Assembly (NCBI GenBank): GCA_001567105.1
Contig: LMZR01000074.1
Coordinates: forward strand, 1-36,179
Source of the DNA: Chloroflexi bacterium OLB14
Lineage (GTDB): Bacteria; Chloroflexota; Anaerolineae; Anaerolineales; Villigracilaceae
DNA length: 36,179 nucleotides
Direction of reading: 5' to 3'
Under the pieces are notes generated by a model. It was given only the letters and a program-made list of their open reading frames with translations, was not told where the DNA came from and did no database searches. Position 1 is the first letter of the stretch; every line of letters begins with the position of its first letter. Shown one piece after another: positions 1 through 7,792 of the stretch. Both the position numbers and the translations under genes were made by a program.

Positions 1-43
1 TTTCAAAGTAAAATATAATTTCCAAATAAATAAAGGAGAAATT

Positions 44-1078
44 ATGAACATCAACTTTAGCATGTGGCGCAAAGCCTCGTGGCAATTAATTAAAATGGAA
101 GATAAAAAAGAATGGGACGCACTCGATGTTGTTTCAAAATGGTTGATTGCGACTCGTTCTGCAGTGACCTTGGTGACTGTTTACTCATGCGTGATTGCTG
201 GAATTTTAGCGGCTCGTAACGGACATTTTAGTTGGTTACCGTTTCTGATAGTGACTCTTGGCTTATTCATCGCGCACGGCACAAATAACATTCTCAATGA
301 CTACACAGATTACTCTCGCGGTGTAGATAAAGATAATTATTTCCGTTCGCAATATGGTGTGCATCCACTTGTGCAAAAATTTTGGGATAAGCAAACTTCA
401 ATTCGTTGGTTCATCGTCAGCGGATTTTTAGCAACGCTTTCAGGAATTTATGCGCTTTTTTATACAGGTTTTTCAAGCACTACCATTATTTTATTTGCAG
501 TTGGTGCAGTGACGTTGTTAGCCTATACCTATCCATTCAAATATTGGGGATTAGGTGAATTTTCAATTTTCTTAATTTGGGGACCCATTTTGATTGGTGG
601 CGTGTATTTTGTTTTATCAGGTGCATGGGATTGGCAAGTTGCTTTAGCAGGTGTGCCATTTGGTTTAAGTGTGGCTAGCATCAATGTCGCTAAACATATT
701 GATAAACATGATGATGACAAAGCCAAAGGTGTGGGTACATTCCCTGTGCGTGTAGGTGAGAAGTTTGCTCGCCGCGTTGACCAAATTGCTATCGCCTTAA
801 TTTATGTGGTCACATTATTTTTAATTTTAGATGGCTTCTTCACGCCAGTCATGTTGATTGTTTTCTTAGCATATAAAGAAGCCTTAGCCGTGATAAAAGT
901 TTTGAATAATCCTAAACCTGCCGAAGCACCCGAATTTGCTAAAGCATTTTGGCCCGTTTGGTTTTCTGGTTTTGCGTTTCAACATAATCGTAAGTTTGGC
1001 GGGTATTTAATTCTCGGTTTGATTGCAGATGCTTTGATAAAAAGTTTCTTCCCAACTTTTTGGAGTGGGTTGTTCTAA
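44..1078 (+). CDS. UbiA-family prenyltransferase (MenA-like)
   Basis: Integral-membrane prenyltransferase of the UbiA superfamily, which transfers a polyprenyl chain from its diphosphate to an aromatic acceptor, as in menaquinone synthesis (MenA). The 344-aa length is normal to slightly long for the family. The first Asp-rich motif is visible at residues 82-89 (N-x3-D-x2-D, in NNILNDYTDY) and the second near 218-226 (DKHDDDKAKG), followed by KGVGTFPVRVG, typical of MenA-like members. Multiple hydrophobic segments follow residue 35. The start is supported by an AAGGAG Shine-Dalgarno at 33-38. The acceptor cannot be told from sequence; menaquinone synthesis is the best guess, but other UbiA paralogues of unknown substrate are common. 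No other quinone genes lie beside it. Confidence 0.85.
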   Translation: MNINFSMWRKASWQLIKMEDKKEWDALDVVSKWLIATRSAVTLVTVYSCVIAGILAARNGHFSWLPFLIVTLGLFIAHGTNNILNDYTDYSRGVDKDNYFRSQYGVHPLVQKFWDKQTSIRWFIVSGFLATLSGIYALFYTGFSSTTIILFAVGAVTLLAYTYPFKYWGLGEFSIFLIWGPILIGGVYFVLSGAWDWQVALAGVPFGLSVASINVAKHIDKHDDDKAKGVGTFPVRVGEKFARRVDQIAIALIYVVTLFLILDGFFTPVMLIVFLAYKEALAVIKVLNNPKPAEAPEFAKAFWPVWFSGFAFQHNRKFGGYLILGLIADALIKSFFPTFWSGLF

Positions 1079-1114
1079 AACATCCACTTCGCTTTGCTAC
1101 GGGATAATATAATG

Positions 1115-1160
1115 CGTGATTCGTAATGCGTAATTTACGAATCACGCATTACGAATCACG
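1115..1160. repeat. Perfect 17-bp inverted repeat overlapping a gene end
   Basis: CGTGATTCGTAATGCGT at 1115-1131 is exactly inverted at 1144-1160, and an extra inverted copy of its core (TTACGAATC, 1135-1143) lies between. The right arm carries the last codons and TGA stop of the minus-strand gene 1142-1912. It sits between convergent genes, so it could act as a bidirectional hairpin, but no T-run follows. It looks like a dispersed intergenic palindrome. Confidence 0.8.
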
Positions 1161-1912
1161 AGATCCGCAATCTCTAACCACGCTTCATCATTCTCTACAA
1201 CACCGAAAGATAATTTTCCATCAGGCGTGAAAGATGCGAATTGATTATCAATCCAGATGACTAATCCTAAGGGCGGATGTGGGCTGACATTTGATTCGAA
1301 TATTTTATTTTCATCTACATACCAAACGACTCGTTCTTGACTCCATTCAAGTTGGTAATTGTGCCATTGAGTTGGGTCAATATTTTGGAATCCAACAGTT
1401 TGCTGTTGGGCTTGCTCATGTAAACTCGCCAGTGAACTGGCTGACTCCATAATTATTTTCCCCATTAACTTTCTAGTCTGCTTTTTTGAAAATGGAAAAA
1501 CTAAACCAGCAAGAATCAATAATGGATGAAATTTTGGCGAATGAAAACTTTGGGCAATGAATCCATTGGCGGGTTTGTTAGAAAACGACAAATAATTTTC
1601 TTTAGATGCACCGAAGAACCAAACGGCATTAGGTAATGTTGGTAAACGAAATTTATTTCCACCAAAGCCGAGACTCATGCCAAAAGGGTCATTCCATAAG
1701 CCGAAGCCCCAAGTCCCAGACAAAGGAAAGGCTGAGGTTCTAGCACGCAGGTTCAAGGTCAGAGAATGATGCGGAAATTTTTTTCGGGCAAGACCAAGAT
1801 AATCGTCAAGCTGTGCAAAACGATAGCGGGATGAATCTCCAGCGGGGATTTTTAAAATATATCCATTTTGAGTTTTATCAATATTTGCATTTGATGTAGT
1901 TCTAAAATTCAT
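1142..1912 (-). CDS. GH16-like / concanavalin A-like domain protein, no catalytic motif seen
   Basis: A 256-aa protein with the C-terminal signature of a jelly-roll (GH16/lectin-like) fold: WHNYQLEWSQERVVWYVDE near residue 183, followed by PPLGLVIWIDNQ. In active GH16 enzymes a central E-x-D-x(1-2)-E motif holds the nucleophile and acid; I see none here, so it may bind carbohydrate or be catalytically dead. There is no signal peptide. Its ATG overlaps the stop of the upstream DMT transporter gene (ATGA, 1909-1912), so the two are translationally coupled. Two oddities: the last five residues and stop are made by the inverted repeat at 1115-1160, and residues around MESASSLASLHEQ (1381-1452) are encoded by sequence resembling a dispersed double-hairpin repeat. 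The function is unknown. Confidence 0.65.
   Translation of the reverse strand: MNFRTTSNANIDKTQNGYILKIPAGDSSRYRFAQLDDYLGLARKKFPHHSLTLNLRARTSAFPLSGTWGFGLWNDPFGMSLGFGGNKFRLPTLPNAVWFFGASKENYLSFSNKPANGFIAQSFHSPKFHPLLILAGLVFPFSKKQTRKLMGKIIMESASSLASLHEQAQQQTVGFQNIDPTQWHNYQLEWSQERVVWYVDENKIFESNVSPHPPLGLVIWIDNQFASFTPDGKLSFGVVENDEAWLEIADLVIRNA
1381..1452 (-). repeat. Degenerate copy of double-hairpin repeat inside a coding sequence
   Basis: Read on the minus strand it begins TATGGAGTCAG, then has a CCAGTTCACTGG hairpin, a short spacer containing GAGCAAGC, a second hairpin (CCAACAG...CTGTTGG) and ends with ATTCCA. This is the architecture of the intergenic copies at 14451-14507 and 30453-30505. It is in frame within the GH16-like gene. 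The match is partial, so homology is likely but not certain. Confidence 0.5.
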
Positions 1913-2794
1913 TTTCTATTCACCAACCAAACACCGAAAATAATTATCGCGCCACCTAACATTGAAGCGGATGTGATTTTTTCATTTAACACAACGGATG
2001 CAACAACCATGCTGGCGGGTGGTTCGAGAAAAAGAAACGCGCCTGATTGCGCGGCGGGTAGTTGACTTAAGACATCGAACCAAGCGATGTATGCTAAACC
2101 TGTGGTGAACACGCCCAGAAAAATCATCGCCCACCAACCACGCGAATCAAGCAATGAAATTTCTGTATAATTTTTTCCGTACATAAATGCAATGGATGTG
2201 ATTAACCAACCGAAGGTCATTACCCAAAAAGTTAATTGTGTGGGTGGGTGTGACTGAAAACCGCGTCGCGAAAGAATTGAAAAGACAGCCCAATTGACTG
2301 CGCTGATTAAAATTAAAATATCTCCTGCTGTGCCAAAGTTGCCGAGTGATATTGAAGCGAGGTCGCCTTTGCTAACTACAACTAATACACCGAGCATGGA
2401 TATTGCAACGCCAAAAAATTGAAGCATTGAAATTTTTTCTTTTAATATCAGCCATGCTAATAGCACAAAAAAAAACTGGTGATGTGGAAACAATCCATGC
2501 TGTGGTGGTGGCTTGCGATGTTTGTAATCCGTTGGATTGTAACCATTGATGAAATGAAATGCCTAAAAAACCGAGCAATGCAAAATATGCCCATTCGCTC
2601 CCTTTTGGGAATGCAAATTGTTTGCGCATGATGACTGCTATGAATAATATCGGAATGCCGATGGCGAAACGAAGCCACACTAATGCAACAGGTGAAATTT
2701 GCTCCACTGCAATTTTTGTAGCGATGAATGATGCTCCCCAAACAATAACGGCAAATAAGGCTTCGAGATAAACCAGTGTTTTGGATTTTGTCAT
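1909..2794 (-). CDS. DMT-superfamily (EamA) transporter, frameshifted at a 9-base homopolymer
   Basis: Ten-helix drug/metabolite transporter of the EamA family, about 294 aa once repaired. The N-terminal half (2794 down to about 2475) reads MTKSKTLVYLEALFAVIVWG with the typical ASFIATKIAV first repeat; the C-terminal half (down to 1909) carries the second EamA repeat, including the FLEPPASMVVASVVLNE motif. The halves are in different frames and join exactly at nine A's on the + strand (2467-2475): eight would give the continuous STSPVFFVLLAWLILKE. The likely cause is a consensus error. A TATAAT -10 (complement of 2801-2806) lies six bases before the ATG with no Shine-Dalgarno, suggesting a leaderless transcript. 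The substrate is unknown. Confidence 0.85.
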
Positions 2795-2800
2795 GGGGGA

Positions 2801-2806
2801 ATTATA
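2801..2806 (-). promoter_or_regulatory. Perfect -10 box of the DMT gene, leaderless start
   Basis: The minus strand reads TATAAT here, then six bases, then ATG at 2794. The expected transcription start therefore falls on or next to the A of the start codon. No clear -35 is seen at 16-18 bp. No ribosome-binding site lies before the ATG. Confidence 0.5.
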
Positions 2807-2915
2807 TCTTGTTAGGATTTATAAAAGTCCAAAAAACTTAATGCGAAAGGCGCGATGGTGATGGAAAAAGAGTAAAATCTAGTATGTTAAAGAATTTGGG
2901 TGTTTATGAACAAAC

Positions 2916-3010
2916 AGACCCTAAAGGTCTCGTTACAAATCAAGTAATTTGATGGCAAAGATATTTTGCTTTCGTAAATAATTTTCAAGCAAAGCAGACC
3001 TTTAGGGTCT
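2916..3010. repeat. Inverted pair of AGACC-n5-GGTCT hairpins
   Basis: AGACCCTAAAGGTCT (2916-2930) and AGACCTTTAGGGTCT (2996-3010) are perfect reverse complements. Each is also a small hairpin by itself. The 65-bp spacer is AT-rich and has no gene. Confidence 0.75.
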
Positions 3011-3095
3011 CAAAAACCTGTTAGGCTTGGGCGAAATAATTGATGCAGGTGACAGTCGTCTGTTTTTGATGAATGAATAAAAACCTATGTGATGG

Positions 3096-3131
3096 AGCAG
3101 AATCAATTATCGGCTAAGTATGAGGCGGCTT
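3096..3131 (+). repeat. Upstream element copy 1 (CAGAATCAA-n15-GAGGCGG)
   Basis: AGCAGAATCAATTATCGG... followed by GAGGCGGCTTT. Related copies lie at 14525-14560 and 25916-25951. All three are on the + strand, upstream of a + strand gene or operon; here the MBL-fold gene starts 181 bp downstream. Confidence 0.6.
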
Positions 3132-3245
3132 TATAAGTCATTAAATAAAAAATTGCGTAAGAAGGCGGCTAAAAAGAAAAAACTCTCGGTGTATTTTATT
3201 TCACTCCTCTCTAAATTACAGCCTATTACATCAATTCCCATCGGG

Positions 3246-3265
3246 TATAATATGCACTTCGGAGG
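3246..3265 (+). promoter_or_regulatory. -10 box and Shine-Dalgarno of the MBL-fold gene
   Basis: A perfect TATAAT at 3246-3251 is followed by GGAGG at 3261-3265, eleven bases before the ATG at 3277. This implies a leader of about 19 bases. No good -35 is seen at the usual distance. Confidence 0.5.
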
Positions 3266-3276
3266 CACTACATAAA

Positions 3277-3918
3277 ATGGAAATTACTTGGTACGGACAT
3301 TCTTGTTTCAGACTAACAGAACGAAATTACGCCACAGTGGTCACAGACCCGTTTGACCATAAAAAAGTTGGCTACGATGCATTAAAACTAAAAGCCGAAA
3401 TTGTGACAGTTAGCCATGATGCCCCAGGTCATAACAATACCGACGTTGTAAAAGGTACAACACACAGCCTCACAGGTGCAGGCGAATTTGAAATTGGCGG
3501 CGTATTCATCACGGCTGTGCAAACAGGCGGCGGCAAGAAAAAAGATAAAATTCGCAATACGCTTTATGTTTATGATTATGACGGCATCACCGTTGCTCAC
3601 TTAGGTGATTTGCAAGAAGTGCCAACTCAAAGCGAAGTGGAAGCCTTAGGTACAGTTAACGTGCTTCTCATCCCCGTAGGAGGCGGAAGTAGTTTGAATG
3701 CCGCTAAAGCATCTGAAGTAGTCAGTCTCATCGAGCCAAATATCGTTATCCCCATGCACTACTCCACACCAGCCGCAAAAGTAAATTTAGATTCATTAAA
3801 TAAATTTCTCAAAGAAATGGGCTTAGGCAAAACCGAATCACAACCCTCATTGAAGATAACTCGCTCTGGCTTGCCCGCAGAAACAAAAGTAATTGTTCTG
3901 GATTATCAAAAAGGATAA
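3277..3918 (+). CDS. Metallo-beta-lactamase-fold hydrolase (COG2220/UlaG-like)
   Basis: A 213-aa single-domain metallo-beta-lactamase-fold protein. It starts MEITWYGHSCFRL, the N-terminal strand typical of the COG2220 branch that includes UlaG-like and other Zn-dependent hydrolases. The metal-binding motif is degenerate (VSHDAPGHNN near residue 48 instead of H-x-H-x-D-H). Later ligand motifs are AHLGD near residue 108 and PMHYSTP near 154. The length is typical. A GGAGG ribosome-binding site precedes the ATG and a TATAAT lies at 3246. The next gene starts two bases after its stop, so the two form an operon. The substrate cannot be predicted. Confidence 0.85.
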   Translation: MEITWYGHSCFRLTERNYATVVTDPFDHKKVGYDALKLKAEIVTVSHDAPGHNNTDVVKGTTHSLTGAGEFEIGGVFITAVQTGGGKKKDKIRNTLYVYDYDGITVAHLGDLQEVPTQSEVEALGTVNVLLIPVGGGSSLNAAKASEVVSLIEPNIVIPMHYSTPAAKVNLDSLNKFLKEMGLGKTESQPSLKITRSGLPAETKVIVLDYQKG

Positions 3919-3919
3919 C

Positions 3920-4222
3920 ATGCCAGTCAAAGTTTTGATGACTTGGGACATTGCCGCAGAACGCGACCAAGAATATTTTGAATTTATTATCGGCGACTTT
4001 GTGCCAGGCGTGCAACGCTTGGGCTTACAACCATCGGATGCGTGGGCAACTTTATATGGCGCATACCCGCAAATTCAAGTTGGCTTACTAGCATCCACAG
4101 CTGAACAGGCGCGCGAAATTCTTTCATCCACCGAATGGATCGCTCTACAAGAACGATTATTTGGTTATGTAAAAAACTACTCGCACAAAATAGTTAAAGT
4201 AAGAACAGGTTTTCAATTCTAA
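3920..4222 (+). CDS. Conserved small protein of unknown function
   Basis: A 100-aa soluble protein, MPVKVLMTWDIA onward, alternating strands and helices in a way that suggests a ferredoxin-like alpha/beta sandwich (inference). I do not recognise a named family. I chose the ATG at 3920 over an in-frame ATG at 3893, because 3920 directly follows the upstream stop and has AAAAGGA before it, while 3893 lies inside the previous gene. It is co-transcribed with the MBL-fold gene. Confidence 0.65.
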   Translation: MPVKVLMTWDIAAERDQEYFEFIIGDFVPGVQRLGLQPSDAWATLYGAYPQIQVGLLASTAEQAREILSSTEWIALQERLFGYVKNYSHKIVKVRTGFQF

Positions 4223-4232
4223 TTACCAACAC

Positions 4233-6656
4233 ATGAAAAATAATTTTTCAAAATTAATGCCGTGGTTTTTCTTTGCCGCGGCATTTCAATCTCTTATTCC
4301 CATCCTTACGCTTTTATCCATCCCAACCGAAAATGGAATTTCAATTGCACGCCTTGCTTTACTTGCAATTTTATTTTTATTTTTGATAACAGGAATTTAT
4401 TTAGGATTCCGCACCTCAAAAGATTCTTCCTCACTGAATTTATTTTTAACCCGAACCTCATCCATTCTCGCTACAACGCTTCTTTCATTGACTTGTGGCT
4501 TGATTCTGTTTCTGCTACGTTATCTTAACCCCGAGCAATTGCTTCCTTACTACGAACGCCTGAGTCCATTGTTGTGGTACGTATTCTTCATTGGTTTTGA
4601 ACTTGTTATATTTTCCCTACTTCTCAAATATGGTTTTCACCCGCAGGTATTATCCAAACAAAATTTTATCCCTGCTCTTGTTGCTTTTTGTATTTTATTT
4701 TCTATTTTTCTATTTATAACCATCACCAAAATCGGCATCACACCTGATACTGCCTACTGGGGTGAGCCTGGCGTCCCGATTCAACTTTGGCATTTTGTCA
4801 TTGCGATTCTATTAAGTTTTGTAGTTCTACTTTCTACTCTCCACTCACTATTTACCAATTACTATGCACAAATTACCAATTATCTCTTGCCAATTATTAT
4901 CTACATTACTGCTTGTGTTGTTTGGTTAAGTGTGCCACTTCAAACATTAGCAAGTAGTTACTATGCTCCCATTTTTCAACCGACCAACATTCCGCTCCCA
5001 TATTCTGATGCAGGTTTTTATGATTACAATGCTCAAAGTTTATTAATTGGCACTGGCTATCTGGGTGAAATTCCGCCCCGTCCGTTGTATATTACATTTT
5101 TAGCATTTCTTCATTTATTCTTTAATCAAAATTACCCTGCTATTATCTCTGCCCAAGCATGTATCCTTAGCACTTTTCCCCGTAGCCTTATTTTTTCTTG
5201 GTAAAAAATTACATAGCCCTGCCGTTGGGGTGTTGGTAGCTTTGTTTGCTATTTTCCGTGAACATACAAATTTAGTTGTTGCATCCAATACGCGTGTGAT
5301 TAATTCCAAAATATTCACCACAGATTTTCCTACGGCTTTAGCAATTGCTATGATGTGCATTATTGTGATTTGGTGGCTAGAAAGAAGGGATTTTAAATCT
5401 ACACTCATAGCGGGCGGGGCTTTTGGTGTTTTCTTATTATTTCGCACGCAATCTACAATTATTTTGCCAGTTTTGTTTTTGTTAATTTTATTTGTGTTTC
5501 AATTCAAATGGAGTCAGTGGATAAAAGCAGGAATTATTTTTGCAGTTGCTATGATTCTGACTGTTTTGCCATGGCTGACTCATAATTACACAATTTCAGG
5601 TAAATTTTCATTTGATGACCCGAAGCAAGTTGCAGTGATTTACAGTCAATACTCATTTACTGATAACTTAGATTTAACTCAATTCAATCCCGAAACAGAC
5701 AGTGTGGGGAAGCGCATTATTTCTTTCGCGCTCGAAAACCCTGCTTATGTTGCAACCTTCATCACAGCTCATATATTAAATACAGAAATTGGTGGATTAT
5801 TATCGCTACCATTAGTCAAACCATTCAACGGCATATTTGAACCTGTCAATTTATATTGGATTACATGGAAAGATTCTCTTGAATGGTATAACATTGCATT
5901 GCTTCTTGTGTATCTTGGCATTATCGCCATTGGGCTCGGTACAGCATGGCGAAAGATGAAATGGCTGGGATTAATTCCCTTAGCCTTCAATCTCGGGTAT
6001 GTTTTATCAAACGGTATTGCTCGCTTCTCCAGTTGGCGCTACAACCTACCAGTAGATTGGGTTATCTATTTTTATTTTGCTATTGGTTTAATTGAATTGT
6101 TTTCTATCCTTATTTCATTATTTGGGAAAAAATTACAAAATCAGAAAATTTACATCTCGAACAAAAAGATATTTCAATAAAAGAATTTCGCCCGCAATAT
6201 ATTTTTATTGTTCTTTTTTTTATGTTAATTGGCTCATCACCTTGGCTGGCGAAAGAAATCGCACCTAAGAGATATACTGCCCATCAAAATGAATTAGTTG
6301 TAAAACTAGAATCTACAGGCTTAGATAAATCCCAGATCGAAGATTTTATATCTCAGCCTAATGCAATTTTATTGGAAGGACGTTTGTTATATCCGCGCAT
6401 GCTATGGGGCGAGGAAGGAATCCGCGCGGCGCACCCATGGCCCGCATTTGCAGAACAAAATTTCCCAAGGCTCGGATTTATTGTCATTAACAACCTGCGT
6501 TATGATGTTATTTTCCCAACCAAAGAATTACTTAATTTTCCACAAGGTGCCGATGTGATTGTGCTTGCTTGCAAAGTTGATAATTTATATTATGCCCGCA
6601 TCGTAAGATTTGATAATCAAACCTTCCAAAGCGCACCACTCACTGATGACTGCTAA
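4233..6656 (+). CDS. Large membrane glycosyltransferase (GT-C, GT39-like), two frameshifts
   Basis: About 808 aa once repaired: some 10-13 hydrophobic helices followed by a soluble C-terminal domain. The GT-C loop motif with an acidic residue is visible (YSDAGFYDYNAQSLL, encoded near 5000-5040), as in GT39-type transferases that use polyprenyl-phosphate sugars. Frame breaks: one extra base around 5156-5168 (repaired reading LALFPVALFFLGKKL), and one missing A in the A6 run at 6127-6132 (repaired reading FGKKITKSENLH). The second shift returns to the original frame, and the C-terminal part (LLYPRMLWGEEG) then follows without a gap. The acceptor is unknown; cell-surface glycan or protein glycosylation is likely. 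There is no clear Shine-Dalgarno, consistent with an operon position 10 bp after the previous stop. Confidence 0.75.
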
Positions 6657-6675
6657 TTGATAACTGATAACTGAA

Positions 6676-7738
6676 ATGTCCCGTCTCTCTACTAGACTTT
6701 TGAATTGGTATAACAAACACAAACGGATTCTTCCGTGGAGAGATCATCCAGACCCGTATGCTGTCTGGGTATCTGAAATTATGCTTCAACAAACACGGGT
6801 GGAGACGGTTATCCCATATTTTGAAAAATGGATGAAGTTATTTCCAACTATAAAAAAATTAGCAAAGGCAAATGAACAAGATGTACTCAACGCTTGGGAA
6901 GGGTTGGGATATTACAGCCGCGCTCGAAATTTACATAAATCTGCAAAAGTTGTTGCAGAAAAATTTAACGGCGAATTGCCTCGCAATTTAGATGATTTGA
7001 AAAGTTTAGCAGGTATTGGGAAATATACAGTCGGTGCAATTGCATCTATGGCTTTCGGCATGGATGAAGCAACATTGGATGGAAATCTTCGGCGCATATT
7101 TTCACGTTTATTTGACGTAAAAGAATTTGCCGATTCACCTGCGGGTGAAAAAATATTATGGTCACTTGCTAGAGAAAATTTGCCCAAAGGTAAAGCAGGT
7201 GACTATAACCAAGCCTTGATGGATTTAGGCTCGACAATTTGTTTGCCGAAAAATCCAAAATGTTTGCTATGCCCGTTAATACAAATATGTGAAGCCAGAA
7301 AAAAGGGAGTTCAAGAATTAAGACCCATCTTGAAACCGAAGAAAAAAACGCCACAGTATATTGATGTTGCAGTTGTTGTATTGCGGCGCGATGAAGTTTT
7401 ATTAAATCAACGCCCAGCAGATGGGTTGTTGGCGAATATGTGGGAATTTCCGAACGCGCGCCTTGCTGAAGCCGCCGTCCTCGGCGGCGTGAAAAGCAAA
7501 GAGATAGTAAAAAGTCTAAAAGCACAAACCAAGATTCAGGTCAAGCAAAAAGAGGCGTTGGGGATTGTTAATCATGCCTATACCCATTTCAAAGTCAGCG
7601 TGCATGTGTATCAATGTGATTTAATTTCAATACCTAAATAAAAAATTGAAATGGGTAAAGGTTAAAGATTTAGAAAACTATCCGATGGGAAAAATTGATC
7701 GGCAAATTGCAAAGATGATAAAAAAAGTGACAGTCTAA
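6676..7738 (+). CDS. mutY: A/G-specific adenine DNA glycosylase MutY, frameshifted near its C-terminus
   Basis: Base-excision repair glycosylase that removes adenine mispaired with 8-oxoguanine. The N-terminal domain shows WRDHPDPYAVWVSEIMLQQT, with catalytic Glu43 in TRVETV. A helix-hairpin-helix follows (LAGIGKYTVGAI), with the conserved Asp in ATLDGNL. The [4Fe-4S] ligands are spaced C-x6-C-x2-C-x5-C at about 198-214. The C-terminal NUDIX-like 8-oxoG recognition domain contains MWEFPNARL. The frame breaks at about 7625-7640, next to an A6 run; the shifted frame continues KWVKVKDLENYPMGKIDRQ to a TAA at 7738, giving the normal length of about 353 aa. A GC-rich palindrome lies within the NUDIX part (7471-7488). 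The gene ends inside its own terminator-like hairpin. Confidence 0.92.
7471..7488. repeat. GC-rich palindrome inside mutY
   Basis: GCCGCCG-TCCT-CGGCGGC is a perfect 7-bp hairpin encoding AAVLGG, in a gene that is otherwise AT-rich. It sits just after the NUDIX motif, where family members vary in length. It may be a short inserted repeat. Confidence 0.6.
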
Positions 7739-7753
7739 GGTGACTGTCACTTT
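7724..7753 (+). terminator. Perfect 12-bp hairpin at the end of mutY
   Basis: AAAGTGACAGTC (7724-7735), loop TAAGGT, then GACTGTCACTTT (7742-7753). The loop contains the mutY stop. A closely related hairpin occurs at 20276-20306, so this is also a dispersed repeat. The T-run is only three bases long. Confidence 0.6.
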
Positions 7754-7772
7754 GATTTAATGTTGTAATGTG

Positions 7773-7792
7773 GCGCGGGATGCCATCCCGCG
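7773..7792. terminator. GC-rich hairpin between convergent mutY and rnj
   Basis: CGCGGGAT-GCC-ATCCCGCG, with flanking GTAA/TTAC that extends the pairing. It lies immediately after the RNase J stop codon (minus strand) and downstream of mutY (plus strand). No T-run follows on either side, so termination is inferred from position only. Confidence 0.4.

Larger units (their letters stand above)
2807..3245. other. Gene-free stretch with paired hairpins and an upstream element
   Basis: No credible gene is present. The stretch holds a 15-base palindrome-like unit (AGACC-CTAAA-GGTCT, 2916-2930) and its exact inverted copy at 2996-3010. It also holds one copy of the element AGCAGAATCAA...GAGGCGG at 3096-3129, and an AT-rich tract with a second AAGGCGGCT at about 3164. 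It separates the divergent DMT and MBL-fold genes, so it contains both promoters. Confidence 0.6.

Noticed and set aside
5115..5447. Minus-strand open frame of 110 aa opposite the glycosyltransferase gene
   Set aside because: It has no ribosome-binding site or family signal, and the plus-strand frame there has clear membrane helices that continue across the frameshift. It is a shadow of the real gene.
7169..7525. Minus-strand open frame of 118 aa opposite mutY
   Set aside because: The plus strand encodes the unmistakable iron-sulfur and NUDIX parts of MutY. The opposite frame has no recognisable motif.
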